Positions 1 through 6,640 of a DNA stretch of 11,761 nt are shown piece after piece. The notes under the pieces are model-generated. The model saw nothing but the letters and a program-made list of their open reading frames with translations. It ran no database searches and was not told where the DNA came from. A program made the translations under genes and the position numbers. How positions within the stretch are numbered: position 1 is the stretch's first letter; each line of letters starts with the position of its first letter. The DNA is from an uncultured Lachnospiraceae bacterium (GTDB lineage: Bacteria > Bacillota_A > Clostridia > Lachnospirales > Lachnospiraceae). The stretch is taken from assembly GCA_910585855.1 (NCBI GenBank), contig CAJUGZ010000128.1, positions 1 to 11,761 on the forward strand, given 5' to 3'.

Positions 1-55
1 TATTCTGGTTTCTAAAGGACTGGAAGCACGCGACTTTAGTCGTGTGAGTGTTCAC
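1..55 (+). mobile_element. Right end of an IS200/IS605-family (TnpB-type) element
   Basis: Bases 27-46 form a strong hairpin (CACGCGAC / GTCGTGTG around TTTA), followed shortly by TTCAC at 51-55. A subterminal hairpin just before a short TTCAC-like end is the usual layout of right ends in IS605-type elements carrying tnpB, and the ACTTTAGT loop area is typical of the group. In active elements this segment is also the 3' scaffold of the TnpB guide RNA, with the guide taken from the flank beyond the end, here from about base 56. The transposase or nuclease gene would lie left of the window, so I cannot tell whether the element is intact or a relic. The exact end base is inferred. Confidence 0.6.
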
Positions 56-93
56 TGGGTAAAATAATAGAACAATAGAAGAATGAAGTGAAA

Positions 94-131
94 AGCAAAA
101 GCAGCGTTAAAGTCCAAATAGGCGTTTTGCT
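94..131 (+). other. Inverted repeat in the araD upstream region
   Basis: AGCAAAA at 94-100 pairs with TTTTGCT at 125-131 across a 24-base loop. It lies between the element end at 55 and the araD ribosome binding site. No clear sigma-A promoter was recognised in 56-150, so the araD promoter may lie left of the window or be weak. The function of the hairpin is unknown; it could be chance in AT-rich DNA. Confidence 0.25.
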
Positions 132-174
132 GATAAAATAATAAAATTTATAGAAGGAAAGGGAGTAAAAAGTC

Positions 175-870
175 ATGTTAGAAGAATTAAAAAAACGTGT
201 ATATGAGGCGAATATTTCGCTTCCAAAGTATGATTTAGTTCAGTTTACATGGGGAAATGTCAGTGAAATTGACAGAGAAAGCGGATATTTTGCAATTAAG
301 CCAAGCGGAGTGGAATATAGTGAGATGACGCCGGATGATATGGTAATTGTAGATTTAAACGGAAAGAAGATAGAAGGAAAGTATACCCCTTCTTCTGATA
401 CACCAACTCATATTGAATTGTATAAAGCATTTGCGGATGTGGGAGGTATTGTACATACTCATTCGATTTATGCGACAAGCTGGGCACAGTCAGGCAGAAG
501 TATTCCTTGTTATGGAACGACGCATGCGGATTATTTCTATGGGGAAGTGCCTTGTATCCGATGTCTGACAAAGGATGAGATTGATGCAGATTATGAGGGG
601 AATACTGGTTCTTTGATTGTAAAGGAATTTATTCATCTTTGTAAAGATCCGGCGGCTGTGCCTGCTGTACTTTGCAAAAATCATGGACCGTTTACTTGGG
701 GGAAGGATGCAAAGGACGCTGTGCATAATGCTGTAATATTGGAAGAAGTAGCAAAGATGGCATATTTGACAGAATGTATCAATCATCATGTACAGACTGC
801 ACCGCAGGAAGTACAGGATAAGCATTATTATCGGAAACATGGAGCAAGTGCATATTACGGACAGAAATAA
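175..870 (+). CDS. araD: L-ribulose-5-phosphate 4-epimerase
   Basis: A class II aldolase-fold, metal-dependent cytoplasmic enzyme that interconverts L-ribulose-5-phosphate and D-xylulose-5-phosphate, the last step bringing arabinose into the pentose phosphate pathway. At 231 aa it has the length of E. coli AraD. Visible motifs are GNVS near residue 27, KPSG at 42-45, SSDTPTH with Asp75, the metal ligands HTH (His94 and His96) and His170 in NHGPF, Asp119 in THADY, and the C-terminal AYYGQ with Tyr228, equivalent to the catalytic Tyr229 of E. coli. The ATG follows an AAGGGAG-type ribosome binding site by 9 bases. No araA or araB is visible, but the gene sits beside transaldolase and transketolase, which use its product. 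A related class II aldolase such as UlaF (also a ribulose-5-phosphate 4-epimerase) is the main alternative; the linked pentose genes fit either. Confidence 0.9.
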   Translation: MLEELKKRVYEANISLPKYDLVQFTWGNVSEIDRESGYFAIKPSGVEYSEMTPDDMVIVDLNGKKIEGKYTPSSDTPTHIELYKAFADVGGIVHTHSIYATSWAQSGRSIPCYGTTHADYFYGEVPCIRCLTKDEIDADYEGNTGSLIVKEFIHLCKDPAAVPAVLCKNHGPFTWGKDAKDAVHNAVILEEVAKMAYLTECINHHVQTAPQEVQDKHYYRKHGASAYYGQK

Positions 871-891
871 GATAAAATTAGATTTAAAATA

Positions 892-925
892 ATGGATAGG
901 AAGTATTTTTTGCTTTCCTATCCAT
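892..925 (+). terminator. Hairpin terminator after araD
   Basis: ATGGATAGGAA (892-902) pairs perfectly with TTCCTATCCAT (915-925) around a T-rich loop, 22 bases after the araD stop. The T-run after the stem is weak (ATTTGATTTG), so termination may be partial. Its place between araD and a separate promoter for the next operon supports the call. Confidence 0.65.
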
Positions 926-1035
926 ATTTGATTTGAATTTGTCTGATTTTATTATGGAAAGTCTTTTTTGTGCATTTTGCTAAATTTATTGGGGGATTGA
1001 GGAAAATAATTTTTCGAAACAAAAGCAAGAAAAGC

Positions 1036-1064
1036 TGGACAAGCAGATGGGATAGTGTTATAAT
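1036..1064 (+). promoter_or_regulatory. Sigma-A promoter of the transaldolase-transketolase operon
   Basis: TGGACA at 1036-1041 and a perfect TATAAT at 1059-1064 are separated by 17 bases. The start would fall near 1071, giving an untranslated leader of about 130 bases before the transaldolase ATG. The leader holds GCAGC and GCTGC blocks around 1098-1118 that could pair, but I recognise no riboswitch class. Confidence 0.8.
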
Positions 1065-1078
1065 GTGCTCGAGCACAT
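1063..1078. promoter_or_regulatory. 16-bp perfect palindrome at the transcription start (operator candidate)
   Basis: ATGTGCTCGAGCACAT is perfectly self-complementary, overlaps the last two bases of the -10 box and covers the expected start point. A protein bound here would block polymerase. The central CpG and 16-bp dyad resemble LacI-family operators, whose members often control sugar genes, but the regulator is not in the window and the family assignment is inference. Confidence 0.6.
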
Positions 1079-1200
1079 AAAGAATGGAAGCGATGTGCAG
1101 CAGGGACAAACCGCTGCCCTAGACAGAGTAAATATAGAACAGCAGCTATAGAAAGCGAAGAGAGAAAAGCGGAAAATGCGAATAATTAGGAGGAAAAAAA

Positions 1201-1857
1201 ATGAAGTTTTTCATCGACACAGCAAATGTAGAAGAGATTAGAAAAGCAAATGATATGGGTGTAATTTGCGGCGTAACAACAAACCCATCATTGATTGCAA
1301 AAGAAGGAAGAGATTTTAAGCAGGTAATTGAAGAAATTACTTCTATTGTAGACGGACCAATCAGCGGAGAAGTAAAAGCTACGACAACGGATGCAGAGGG
1401 AATGATTGCAGAAGGCCGTGAGATTGCAAAGATTCATCCAAATATGGTAGTAAAGATTCCTATGACAGTAGAAGGATTAAAAGCAACAAAGGTTTTGTCA
1501 AGTGAAGGAATTAAGTGTAATGTAACTTTAATCTTTTCTGCAAATCAGGCTTTGTTGGCTGCCAGAGCAGGTGCAGCTTATGTTTCTCCTTTTTTAGGAC
1601 GTCTGGATGATATTTCTATGCCGGGGGTTGACTTAATCCGCACGATTTCCGATATGTTCGCAATGTATGACGATATTACCACAGAAATTATTGCTGCAAG
1701 TGTACGAAATACCATTCATGTAACAGACTGTGCATTGGCAGGTGCAGATATTGCAACTGTTCCTTATGGTGTAATTGAGCAGATGACAAAACATCCTTTG
1801 ACCGATCAGGGAATTGCAAAGTTCCAAAAAGATTATAAAGCAGTATTTGGAGAATAA
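1201..1857 (+). CDS. tal: Transaldolase, short TalC/FSA-type subfamily
   Basis: A 218-aa single-domain TIM barrel of the TalC / fructose-6-phosphate aldolase family. Transaldolase moves a dihydroxyacetone unit between sedoheptulose-7-phosphate and glyceraldehyde-3-phosphate in the cytoplasmic pentose phosphate pathway. The Schiff-base lysine is Lys85 in VVKIPMT; TTNPSLIAK lies at 26-34. Two positions that separate true transaldolases from E. coli FSA point to transaldolase: Glu57 in SGEVKA (Gln in FSA) and Phe131 in SPFLGRLDD (Tyr131 in FSA). The start is set by AGGAGG seven bases upstream. It is first in an operon with a small membrane protein and transketolase, its functional partner. A terminator-like hairpin after the stop may lower readthrough. 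Activity is inferred from family and residues. Confidence 0.92.
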   Translation: MKFFIDTANVEEIRKANDMGVICGVTTNPSLIAKEGRDFKQVIEEITSIVDGPISGEVKATTTDAEGMIAEGREIAKIHPNMVVKIPMTVEGLKATKVLSSEGIKCNVTLIFSANQALLAARAGAAYVSPFLGRLDDISMPGVDLIRTISDMFAMYDDITTEIIAASVRNTIHVTDCALAGADIATVPYGVIEQMTKHPLTDQGIAKFQKDYKAVFGE

Positions 1858-1892
1858 AATCAAAAAAGAAATAAAAATAGAAATTGTAGAAA

Positions 1893-1918
1893 AAAGGCGG
1901 AGTGAGAATTCCGCCTTT
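1893..1918 (+). terminator. Intercistronic hairpin between transaldolase and the membrane protein
   Basis: AAAGGCGGA (1893-1901) pairs perfectly with TCCGCCTTT (1910-1918) around an 8-base loop and sits in an A-rich/T-rich setting. The T-run is only three bases followed by CT, so it is more likely a partial terminator or an RNA-processing and stability hairpin that sets the ratio of transaldolase to downstream messages. No promoter was recognised between it and the next gene. Confidence 0.55.
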
Positions 1919-1948
1919 CTAAGGATTCGGTGCAGACAGGAGGCAGAG

Positions 1949-2182
1949 ATGGAAGAATTTCGTAAATTTCCAAAAAAGGAAACTGTATTTAAATGGACAG
2001 GCTGGATCATCTGCATTGGTTCTGGGCTGGCAGTAGTTTTGCTGCTTTTTATTCGATTTATTTTGAAACAGGAAGCATATCTTTCTGATATGCTGATATT
2101 TGCCGGATTTGCTTTGTTTGGTTATCTTATGGCAAATAGCTATCAAAAAGTACAGGAGGATAATAAAAATGAGCAACAGTAA
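1949..2182 (+). CDS. Small two-helix membrane protein of unknown function
   Basis: A 77-aa protein with a charged N-terminus (EEFRKFPKKE), a hydrophobic helix at about residues 16-39 (GWIICIGSGLAVVLLLF), a second at about 47-64 (SDMLIFAGFALFGYLM), and a polar Gln/Asn/Lys-rich tail. I do not recognise the family. ATG 1949 follows AGGAGG by five bases. Its last 14 bases overlap the start of transketolase, and the transketolase ribosome binding site lies inside this gene, so translation of the two is probably coupled. It may be a conserved minor membrane protein or mainly a translation-coupling device for tkt. The two helices are clear; any role is unknown. Confidence 0.75.
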   Translation: MEEFRKFPKKETVFKWTGWIICIGSGLAVVLLLFIRFILKQEAYLSDMLIFAGFALFGYLMANSYQKVQEDNKNEQQ

Positions 2183-4157
2183 GATTGATACAATGTCAGT
2201 AAATGCGATTCGTATTCTGGCTGCAGATGCTGTACAAAAGGCAAATTCTGGGCATCCGGGTTTACCGCTTGGTTCTGCTGCAATGGCTTATGAATTGTGG
2301 GCAAATCATATGAACCATAATCCGAAGAATCCGCAGTGGGCAAATCGTGACCGTTTTGTTTTATCGGGTGGACATGGTTCTACTTTGTTATATTCTCTAT
2401 TACATTTGTTTGGATATGGACTGACAGTAGAGGATTTAAGCCAGTTTCGGCAGATGGATTCTTTGACACCGGGACATCCAGAGTATCGTCATACCGCAGG
2501 AGTAGAGGCAACGACAGGACCGCTTGGTGCTGGTATGGGTATGGCAGTTGGTATGGCTTTGGCGGAAGCACATTTGGCGGCTGTTTTTAATAAAGAAGGA
2601 TTTCCGGTAGTGGATCACTATACTTATGTATTGGGCGGAGATGGCTGTATGATGGAAGGGATTTCCTCTGAGGCATTTTCTTTGGCAGGTACATTGGGAT
2701 TGAGTAAATTGGTGGTATTGTATGATTCCAATCGGATTTCGATTGAAGGAAGTACAGATATTGCATTTACCGAAAATGTACAGAAACGTATGGAAGCTTT
2801 TGGATTCCAGACAATTACAGTTGAGGATGGAAATGACCTAGAAGCAATCGGAAAGGCCATTGAAGAAGCAAAAGCAGATACAAAAAGACCTTCTTTTATT
2901 ACAGTAAAAACACAGATTGGATATGGATGTCCTGCAAAGCAGGGAAAAGCAAGTGCACATGGAGAACCGCTTGGTGCTGAAAATGTTGCAGCTATGAAAG
3001 AAAATTTAGAATGGCCTTCTCAAGAGCCGTTTTATGTACCAGAAGAAGTATACGCTCACTATAAAGAGCTGATAGAAAGCAAGGCAGATGCAGAAGAAAA
3101 GTGGAATACTTTATTTGCAGCATACTGTGAGAAATATCCAGAGCAAAAGGAACTTTGGGATCAGTATTATAATGAGGATGCTGCACAGAAGATCTATGAC
3201 TGTGAGGAATATTGGAAATATGAAGAGAAGCCGGATGCAACCAGAAGCTTATCTGGAAAGCAGATTCAAAAGATTAAGAAACTGCTTCCGAATTTAATCG
3301 GCGGTGCGGCGGATCTTTCTCCTTCTACGAAAACTTATATGAGTGAAATGGGAGATTTTTCAAAAGAAAATTATGCGGGACGGAATCTGCACTTTGGCGT
3401 AAGAGAGCTGGCAATGAGTGCGATTGGAAACGGAATTATGCTGCATGGTGGTTTGCGGGCATTTGTTTCGACTTTCTTTGTATTTAGTGATTATACAAAG
3501 CCAATGGCTCGTTTGTCTGCTATTATGGGTGTTCCGCTTACTTATGTATTTACACATGACAGTATCGGAGTTGGAGAGGATGGACCAACCCATGAACCGA
3601 TTGAACAGCTTGCTATGCTTCGGTCACTGCCGAATTTTCATGTGTTCCGTCCTGCAGATGCTACGGAAACGGCAGCAGCATGGTATAGTGCTGTTTCTTC
3701 AAAACGAACTCCTACCGCATTGGTATTGACACGGCAGAATCTGCCACAGCTTGCAGGATCTTCAAAGGAGGCTTTAAAAGGCGGATATATTTTGGAAGAT
3801 TCAAAGAAAGAGATACCAGATGCGATTTTGATTGCTTCTGGATCGGAAGTAGAATTGGCAGTAGGAGCAAAAGCGGAACTGGAAAAAGAAGGAATGGATG
3901 TACGGGTTGTTAGTATGCCTTGTATGGATTTATTTGAAGAGCAGTCAGCGGAGTATCAGGAATCTGTACTTCCGAAGGCAGTTCGAAAGAGAGTTGTAGT
4001 AGAGGCTTTAAGCGATTTTGGTTGGGGAAAATATGTCGGGCTGGATGGTGCTTATGTAACAATGCATGGATTTGGAGCATCTGCACCGGCAAAACAGTTG
4101 TTTGAGAAATTTGGATTTACTGTAGAACATGTAGTTGCAGCAGTAAAGGGTTTATAG
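2169..4157 (+). CDS. tkt: Transketolase
   Basis: A 662-aa thiamine-diphosphate enzyme that moves two-carbon units from ketose phosphates (xylulose-5-phosphate) to aldoses, linking the pentose phosphate pathway and glycolysis. The N-terminal diphosphate-binding domain shows SGHPGLPLG (27-35), the GGDGCMMEG cofactor motif (156-164) and DSNRIS (186-191). The middle pyrimidine domain shows FGVRELAMSAIGNG, whose Glu would activate the cofactor, and IGVGEDGPTHEPIEQL. The C-terminal domain is complete. Length fits full-length transketolase, not the split two-gene form. ATG 2169 is chosen because AGGAGG (2154-2159) lies nine bases before it; an upstream in-frame extension to about 2100 has no ribosome binding site. 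It overlaps the preceding membrane-protein gene by 14 nt. Confidence 0.97.
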   Translation: MSNSKIDTMSVNAIRILAADAVQKANSGHPGLPLGSAAMAYELWANHMNHNPKNPQWANRDRFVLSGGHGSTLLYSLLHLFGYGLTVEDLSQFRQMDSLTPGHPEYRHTAGVEATTGPLGAGMGMAVGMALAEAHLAAVFNKEGFPVVDHYTYVLGGDGCMMEGISSEAFSLAGTLGLSKLVVLYDSNRISIEGSTDIAFTENVQKRMEAFGFQTITVEDGNDLEAIGKAIEEAKADTKRPSFITVKTQIGYGCPAKQGKASAHGEPLGAENVAAMKENLEWPSQEPFYVPEEVYAHYKELIESKADAEEKWNTLFAAYCEKYPEQKELWDQYYNEDAAQKIYDCEEYWKYEEKPDATRSLSGKQIQKIKKLLPNLIGGAADLSPSTKTYMSEMGDFSKENYAGRNLHFGVRELAMSAIGNGIMLHGGLRAFVSTFFVFSDYTKPMARLSAIMGVPLTYVFTHDSIGVGEDGPTHEPIEQLAMLRSLPNFHVFRPADATETAAAWYSAVSSKRTPTALVLTRQNLPQLAGSSKEALKGGYILEDSKKEIPDAILIASGSEVELAVGAKAELEKEGMDVRVVSMPCMDLFEEQSAEYQESVLPKAVRKRVVVEALSDFGWGKYVGLDGAYVTMHGFGASAPAKQLFEKFGFTVEHVVAAVKGL

Positions 4158-4622
4158 GATGATTTGAGAAATAAAACAGTATGATGTGGTTGCCATATGG
4201 AATATTGGGTTTTGAAAATAGTTGTTTTTAAAATTTGGTATTTTGTATGGCAATATTTTGTATATGATTATATATTTGATTTAAAGTGGATTTTAATAAG
4301 TTGTTTAAAACTTTTTGTAAGTTTATCTTGTTTTTATTTTTCATTTGGCTTTTGGAGATAGGATGCTGCCGGAAAGGGTTGGCTTTCACTGGACGTCAAA
4401 GGCGATTTGCTCCTGTCCTTTGCCTGTTCCGCTCCAAACGGTAAGAAAGTCTATGGCTTCTGATATCGGTTCATTCAACCGGACGAACCGGGGCGCAATT
4501 CGCCCTCACTACAGGCGAAGCGTAATTGGTGTAAGGAAAGGTTTTATTAACCATAAAACATCCTCACTCTACTATTAAATTCTAAAAGACTTATTGAAGT
4601 TTGAAGTAAAATGAAAAAATGC
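4158..4622. other. Intergenic region between tkt and rpsF with a GC-rich patch
   Basis: The first 190 bases are very AT-rich; TTGCCATA (4190-4197) and TATGGCAA (4246-4253) could form a loose stem-loop. From about 4360 to 4540 base composition changes abruptly to roughly half G+C, then returns to AT-rich. The patch carries short hairpins: CGGTT/AACCG at 4467-4481 and GGGCG/CGCCC at 4491-4505. No tRNA, rRNA or riboswitch was recognised. An open frame on the + strand (4345-4578) has no ribosome binding site and no recognisable product. Confidence 0.5.
4386..4505 (-). pseudogene. Coding-like fragment in the GC-rich patch, family unknown
   Basis: Read on the - strand, this frame gives 39 residues of ordinary protein-like composition, including RLNEPISEAIDFLTVW and GTGKGQEQIAFDVQ, then a stop. 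Two stops (TAG TGA) sit directly upstream of its first codon and no start with a ribosome binding site is present. It may be a scrap of a gene brought in by transfer, or a repeated intergenic element that is open by chance. I do not recognise the family. Confidence 0.3.
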
Positions 4623-4651
4623 TTGTAATTTTAGGCAGGATATGGTAGAAT
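4623..4651 (+). promoter_or_regulatory. Sigma-A promoter of the rpsF-ssb-rpsR operon
   Basis: TTGTAA (4623-4628) and TAGAAT (4646-4651) are 17 bases apart, about 80 bases before rpsF. The leader contains TTCCTT near 4680 and AAGGAA near 4691, which can form a hairpin just upstream of the ribosome binding site. In many bacteria the S6-S18 complex binds the rpsF leader to repress its own synthesis; I did not confirm that consensus here. Confidence 0.7.
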
Positions 4652-4729
4652 AGCATCTTGTGATATATTTTATTTCCTTGTTCCTTTTTGAAGGAAAGGA
4701 GCCAGAGACCAGAAGGAGGTGCTAGAAGC

Positions 4730-5017
4730 ATGAATAAGTATGAAGTAGCAGTAGTTGTTAGTGCAAGAATTGAAGAAGAAGAAAGAGTCAATACAGTAGA
4801 AAAGGTAAAGAATTATATTACTCGTTTTGGTGGTACAGTTACAAATGTAGAAGAATGTGGTAAGAAGAGATTAGCTTACGAAATTCAGAAAATGAAGGAA
4901 GGCTTTTACTATTTTATTCAATTTGATGCTGACAGCGAATGTCCGGCTAAGATGGAAGCCAATCTTCGTATTATGGATAATGTAATTCGATATTTAGTAG
5001 TAAAACAGGAAGTATAG
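4730..5017 (+). CDS. rpsF: 30S ribosomal protein S6
   Basis: A 95-aa protein of usual length for S6, which binds 16S rRNA as a dimer with S18 on the platform of the small subunit. It begins MNKYEVAVVV, has RFGGTVTNVEECGKKRLAYE in the middle and ends in RIMDNVIRYLVVKQEV, all typical of S6. ATG 4730 is set by AAGGAGGT nine bases upstream; a longer frame starting near 4688 would read through that site. It is first in the conserved rpsF-ssb-rpsR operon. Confidence 0.96.
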   Translation: MNKYEVAVVVSARIEEEERVNTVEKVKNYITRFGGTVTNVEECGKKRLAYEIQKMKEGFYYFIQFDADSECPAKMEANLRIMDNVIRYLVVKQEV

Positions 5018-5088
5018 GAAAGTAAAAATTTAGAACAAAAAATAAAGAAACTTGATACACAGATATATGCCTGATAATTGATAGGCTG

Positions 5089-5107
5089 ATGGGGATACCC
5101 ATGGAGG
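5089..5107 (+). promoter_or_regulatory. Hairpin directly abutting the ssb ribosome binding site
   Basis: ATGGG (5089-5093) pairs with CCCAT (5098-5102) around GATA, immediately followed by GGAGG (5103-5107). A second short stem (GCCT 5069-5072, AGGC 5083-5086) lies before it. Together they could affect ribosome access to ssb. Reading only; no known motif. Confidence 0.35.
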
Positions 5108-5114
5108 AAACTAT

Positions 5115-5573
5115 ATGAATAAAGTAGTCTTAATGGGACGGCTGACAAGAGATCCTGAAGTGAGATATTCACAAGGAGATAATTCTATGGCGATTGCAAG
5201 ATATACATTAGCAGTGGATCGCAGAGGAAGACGTGATAATACAGATAATAGTCAAACTGCAGATTTTATTTCTTGTGTTGCTTTTGGAAAGAGTGCGGAG
5301 TTTGCAGAAAAGTATTTGCATCAGGGAACAAAGATTTGTATTTCTGGGCGAATCCAGACAGGAAGCTATACAAATCGTGATAATCAGAAAGTCTATACAA
5401 CAGAAGTAATTGTAGACGATCAAGAGTTTGCAGAGAGTAAAAATGCATCAAGTGGAGCTGGTATGGGTGGCAGCTATCAGCCGGATTCAAGACCGCAGCC
5501 AAGCACAGCAGTTGGTGATGGATTTATCAATATTCCAGATGGAGTAGATGATGAAGGGCTTCCATTTAGTTAA
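5115..5573 (+). CDS. ssb: Single-stranded DNA-binding protein
   Basis: A 152-aa protein that coats single-stranded DNA in replication, repair and recombination. Residues 1 to about 104 form the OB-fold, beginning MNKVVLMGRLTRDPEVRY, with SFISCVAFGK-like and GRIQTGSYTNRDNQKVYTTE-like stretches. A flexible Gly/Ser/Pro/Gln-rich linker (about 108-137) leads to the acidic tip DDEGLPFS, which recruits repair and replication proteins. The tip has a Gly before LPF instead of the common DDDIPF but keeps the acidic residues and Pro-Phe. GGAGG lies seven bases before the ATG. The surrounding rpsF and rpsR genes confirm that this is the housekeeping copy, not a plasmid or phage paralogue. Confidence 0.96.
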   Translation: MNKVVLMGRLTRDPEVRYSQGDNSMAIARYTLAVDRRGRRDNTDNSQTADFISCVAFGKSAEFAEKYLHQGTKICISGRIQTGSYTNRDNQKVYTTEVIVDDQEFAESKNASSGAGMGGSYQPDSRPQPSTAVGDGFINIPDGVDDEGLPFS

Positions 5574-5614
5574 AATTTTAGGTGATTAGCAGTTCCATAA
5601 AGGAGGTTGAAAAA

Positions 5615-5890
5615 ATGGCGTTCAATAAAACAGAAAAAGGCGATAAGGCGGAAGGTGTAAGAAGAAGACCGACTGGTATTCGTAGAAGAAAGAAAGTTTG
5701 TGTATTCTGCGGAGATAAAAATAATACGATTGATTATAAAGATACAAATAAATTAAAGAGATATGTGTCAGAAAGAGGAAAGATTCTTCCTAGAAGAATT
5801 ACAGGAAACTGTGCAAAGCATCAGAGAGCACTTACAGTGGCAATTAAGAGAGCAAGACATATCGCACTGATGCCCTATACTTTAGATTAA
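5615..5890 (+). CDS. rpsR: 30S ribosomal protein S18 (zinc-ligand form)
   Basis: A 91-aa S18 with a basic N-terminus (RRRPTGIRRRKK), the S18 core KVCVFCGDKNNTIDYKD and the C-terminus KRARHIALMPYTLD. It carries Cys29-x2-Cys32 and Cys66-x2-His69, the zinc-binding (C+) type seen in many Clostridia. ATG 5615 follows AGGAGGT; an upstream start near 5582 would put that site inside the gene. The final 29 bases (5862-5890, last codons plus stop) are repeated in inverted orientation at 8054-8082. This suggests the gene's 3' end is an integration target, but the protein is intact. The gene is followed by a GAAA-capped hairpin (5892-5907) and a strong terminator. Confidence 0.96.
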   Translation: MAFNKTEKGDKAEGVRRRPTGIRRRKKVCVFCGDKNNTIDYKDTNKLKRYVSERGKILPRRITGNCAKHQRALTVAIKRARHIALMPYTLD

Positions 5891-6074
5891 GCCTTGAGAA
5901 ATCAAGGAGTTTGAGGCGTGAAAAGGTGAGTTGACACAGGTTTGACACAATATTTTTTGAAAAAAGACTAATTACTTAACGGTGATTAGTCTTTTTTTGA
6001 TTGGAAAAGTATAAGAGGAGTAAAAGTTTTAAGGATAGGTAGCATCCATTAAGTCAGGTGATTATCATTTCTAC
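5862..6074 (+). repeat. Left arm of a 213-bp inverted repeat (rpsR end, terminator, terminal array repeat)
   Basis: Matches the reverse complement of 7870-8082 over 213 bases with no gaps and four mismatches that I count. It spans the last 29 bases of rpsR, the CCTTGA/TCAAGG hairpin, two TTGACACA motifs near 5932-5950, the bidirectional terminator, a spacer and the degenerate terminal repeat of array 1. Because it contains part of a real gene, this arm is probably the original and the other arm the copy. Confidence 0.92.
5960..5998 (+). terminator. Bidirectional terminator between rpsR and repeat array 1
   Basis: AAAAAAGACTAAT (5960-5972) pairs perfectly with ATTAGTCTTTTTT (5985-5997) around 12 bases. 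A-run before and T-run after make it work in both directions: it ends the rpsF-ssb-rpsR transcript on the + strand and the array-1 transcript on the - strand. The same structure is at 7947-7984. Confidence 0.9.
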
Positions 6075-6218
6075 TTATGCAAGCCTGGAACTTTAAATGA
6101 TACAAACTTGTGTCAATACCCTAAGTCGGGTTATTATCATTTCTACTGGATCGCCAAGCGTTTAAGGGAAGGGCTATTAAGGTGTCAATACCCTAAGTCG
6201 GGTTATTATCATTTCTAC
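6038..6218 (-). CRISPR. CRISPR-like mini-array 1 (three repeats, two spacers)
   Basis: Read on the - strand, two identical 37-nt repeats lie at 6218-6182 and 6146-6110, and a third, degenerate copy at 6074-6038. Both spacers are 35 nt (6181-6147 and 6109-6075), differ from each other and give a 72-nt period. The repeat starts GTAGAAATGATAATAA, holds ACCC-GACTTA-GGGT, which can form a small hairpin, and ends TATTGACAC, close to the ATTGAAAC 3' end common in type I and III repeats. The last copy keeps the first 14 bases but diverges toward its far end, as leader-distal terminal repeats often do. A leader with promoter lies upstream and a terminator downstream. No cas gene is in the window; I cannot name the type. 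Confidence 0.7.
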
Positions 6219-6381
6219 CCTTAAACCTTAGAACCCGCATAAATACTGGGCTTCTAGCCTCATTTTCGGACGTAATTAACAGAATATTCTGATAATAAGG
6301 GTTTTTCGGGTCATTTTTTGGCTTGTAACAATTTGTTCCTATTTATAAAGATATTCTATCAAATTATTCTAGATATTTCAA
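6219..6381 (-). promoter_or_regulatory. Leader and promoter of array 1
   Basis: On the - strand, TTGAAA (6381-6376) and TAGAAT (6358-6353) are 17 bases apart and point into the array. The transcribed leader of about 125 bases (to 6219) is nearly identical to the leaders at 7680-7794 and 11620-11746. It contains the palindrome CAGAATATTCTG and a TTATTATCA stretch (reverse complement of 6290-6298) complementary to TGATAATAA in the repeat. Confidence 0.7.
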
Positions 6382-6640
6382 TAGAAATTTTAAAAAACTT
6401 TTCATCTTGTCTTGTTGATTAGGAAAGTGAGTGAGATGCTTATAAAATGAAAAGTAATTTTTATATGGATAAATGGTTTATTTATCCATATAAGAAAAGG
6501 GAAGGAATGATAGGATATATTCCTAACTTCCTATCGACTAATCGAGAGGGTAGGGACAGAGAAAAAATGGAAATAACTTTTTACTAGAAATTTCGTTTTT
6601 TTATTTTCTAGGAATGACATAGGAAATGGAGTGGATGGAG
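6346..6640 (-). repeat. Upstream flank shared by array loci 1 and 3
   Basis: The reverse complement of this segment matches 11328-11640 at roughly 95 percent by eye, extending the leader homology by about 300 bases. The match stops abruptly around 6640 and 11328. It contains the array promoter, a TAGGATATATTCCTA dyad near 6512, and a strong stem (TATATGGATAAA / TTTATCCATATA, about 6462-6492) that is disrupted by base changes in locus 3, so that stem is not conserved. Array 2 does not share this flank. Confidence 0.85.

Noticed and set aside
2100..2168. N-terminal extension of transketolase
   Set aside because: No ribosome binding site before it, it overlaps the membrane-protein gene in another frame, and AGGAGG points to ATG 2169.
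4345..4578. 77-aa open frame on the + strand across the GC-rich patch
   Set aside because: TTG start without a ribosome binding site, no recognisable product, and it runs into AT-rich flank; the opposite strand looks more coding-like.
5932..5950. TTGACA boxes after rpsR as a promoter
   Set aside because: The spacing to any -10 box is poor and a strong terminator starts at 5960, so transcription would end at once.
6038..6218. Type V-A (Cas12a) array, from TTTCTAC read on the + strand
   Set aside because: Cas12a repeats end in TTTCTAC-loop-GTAGAT; the GTAGAT half is missing. The leader, promoter and degenerate end repeat all indicate the opposite reading direction.
6462..6492. Strong hairpin upstream of leader 1 as a conserved RNA element
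   Set aside because: In the homologous locus 3 one arm carries several uncompensated changes, so the structure is not conserved; it also lies upstream of the promoter.
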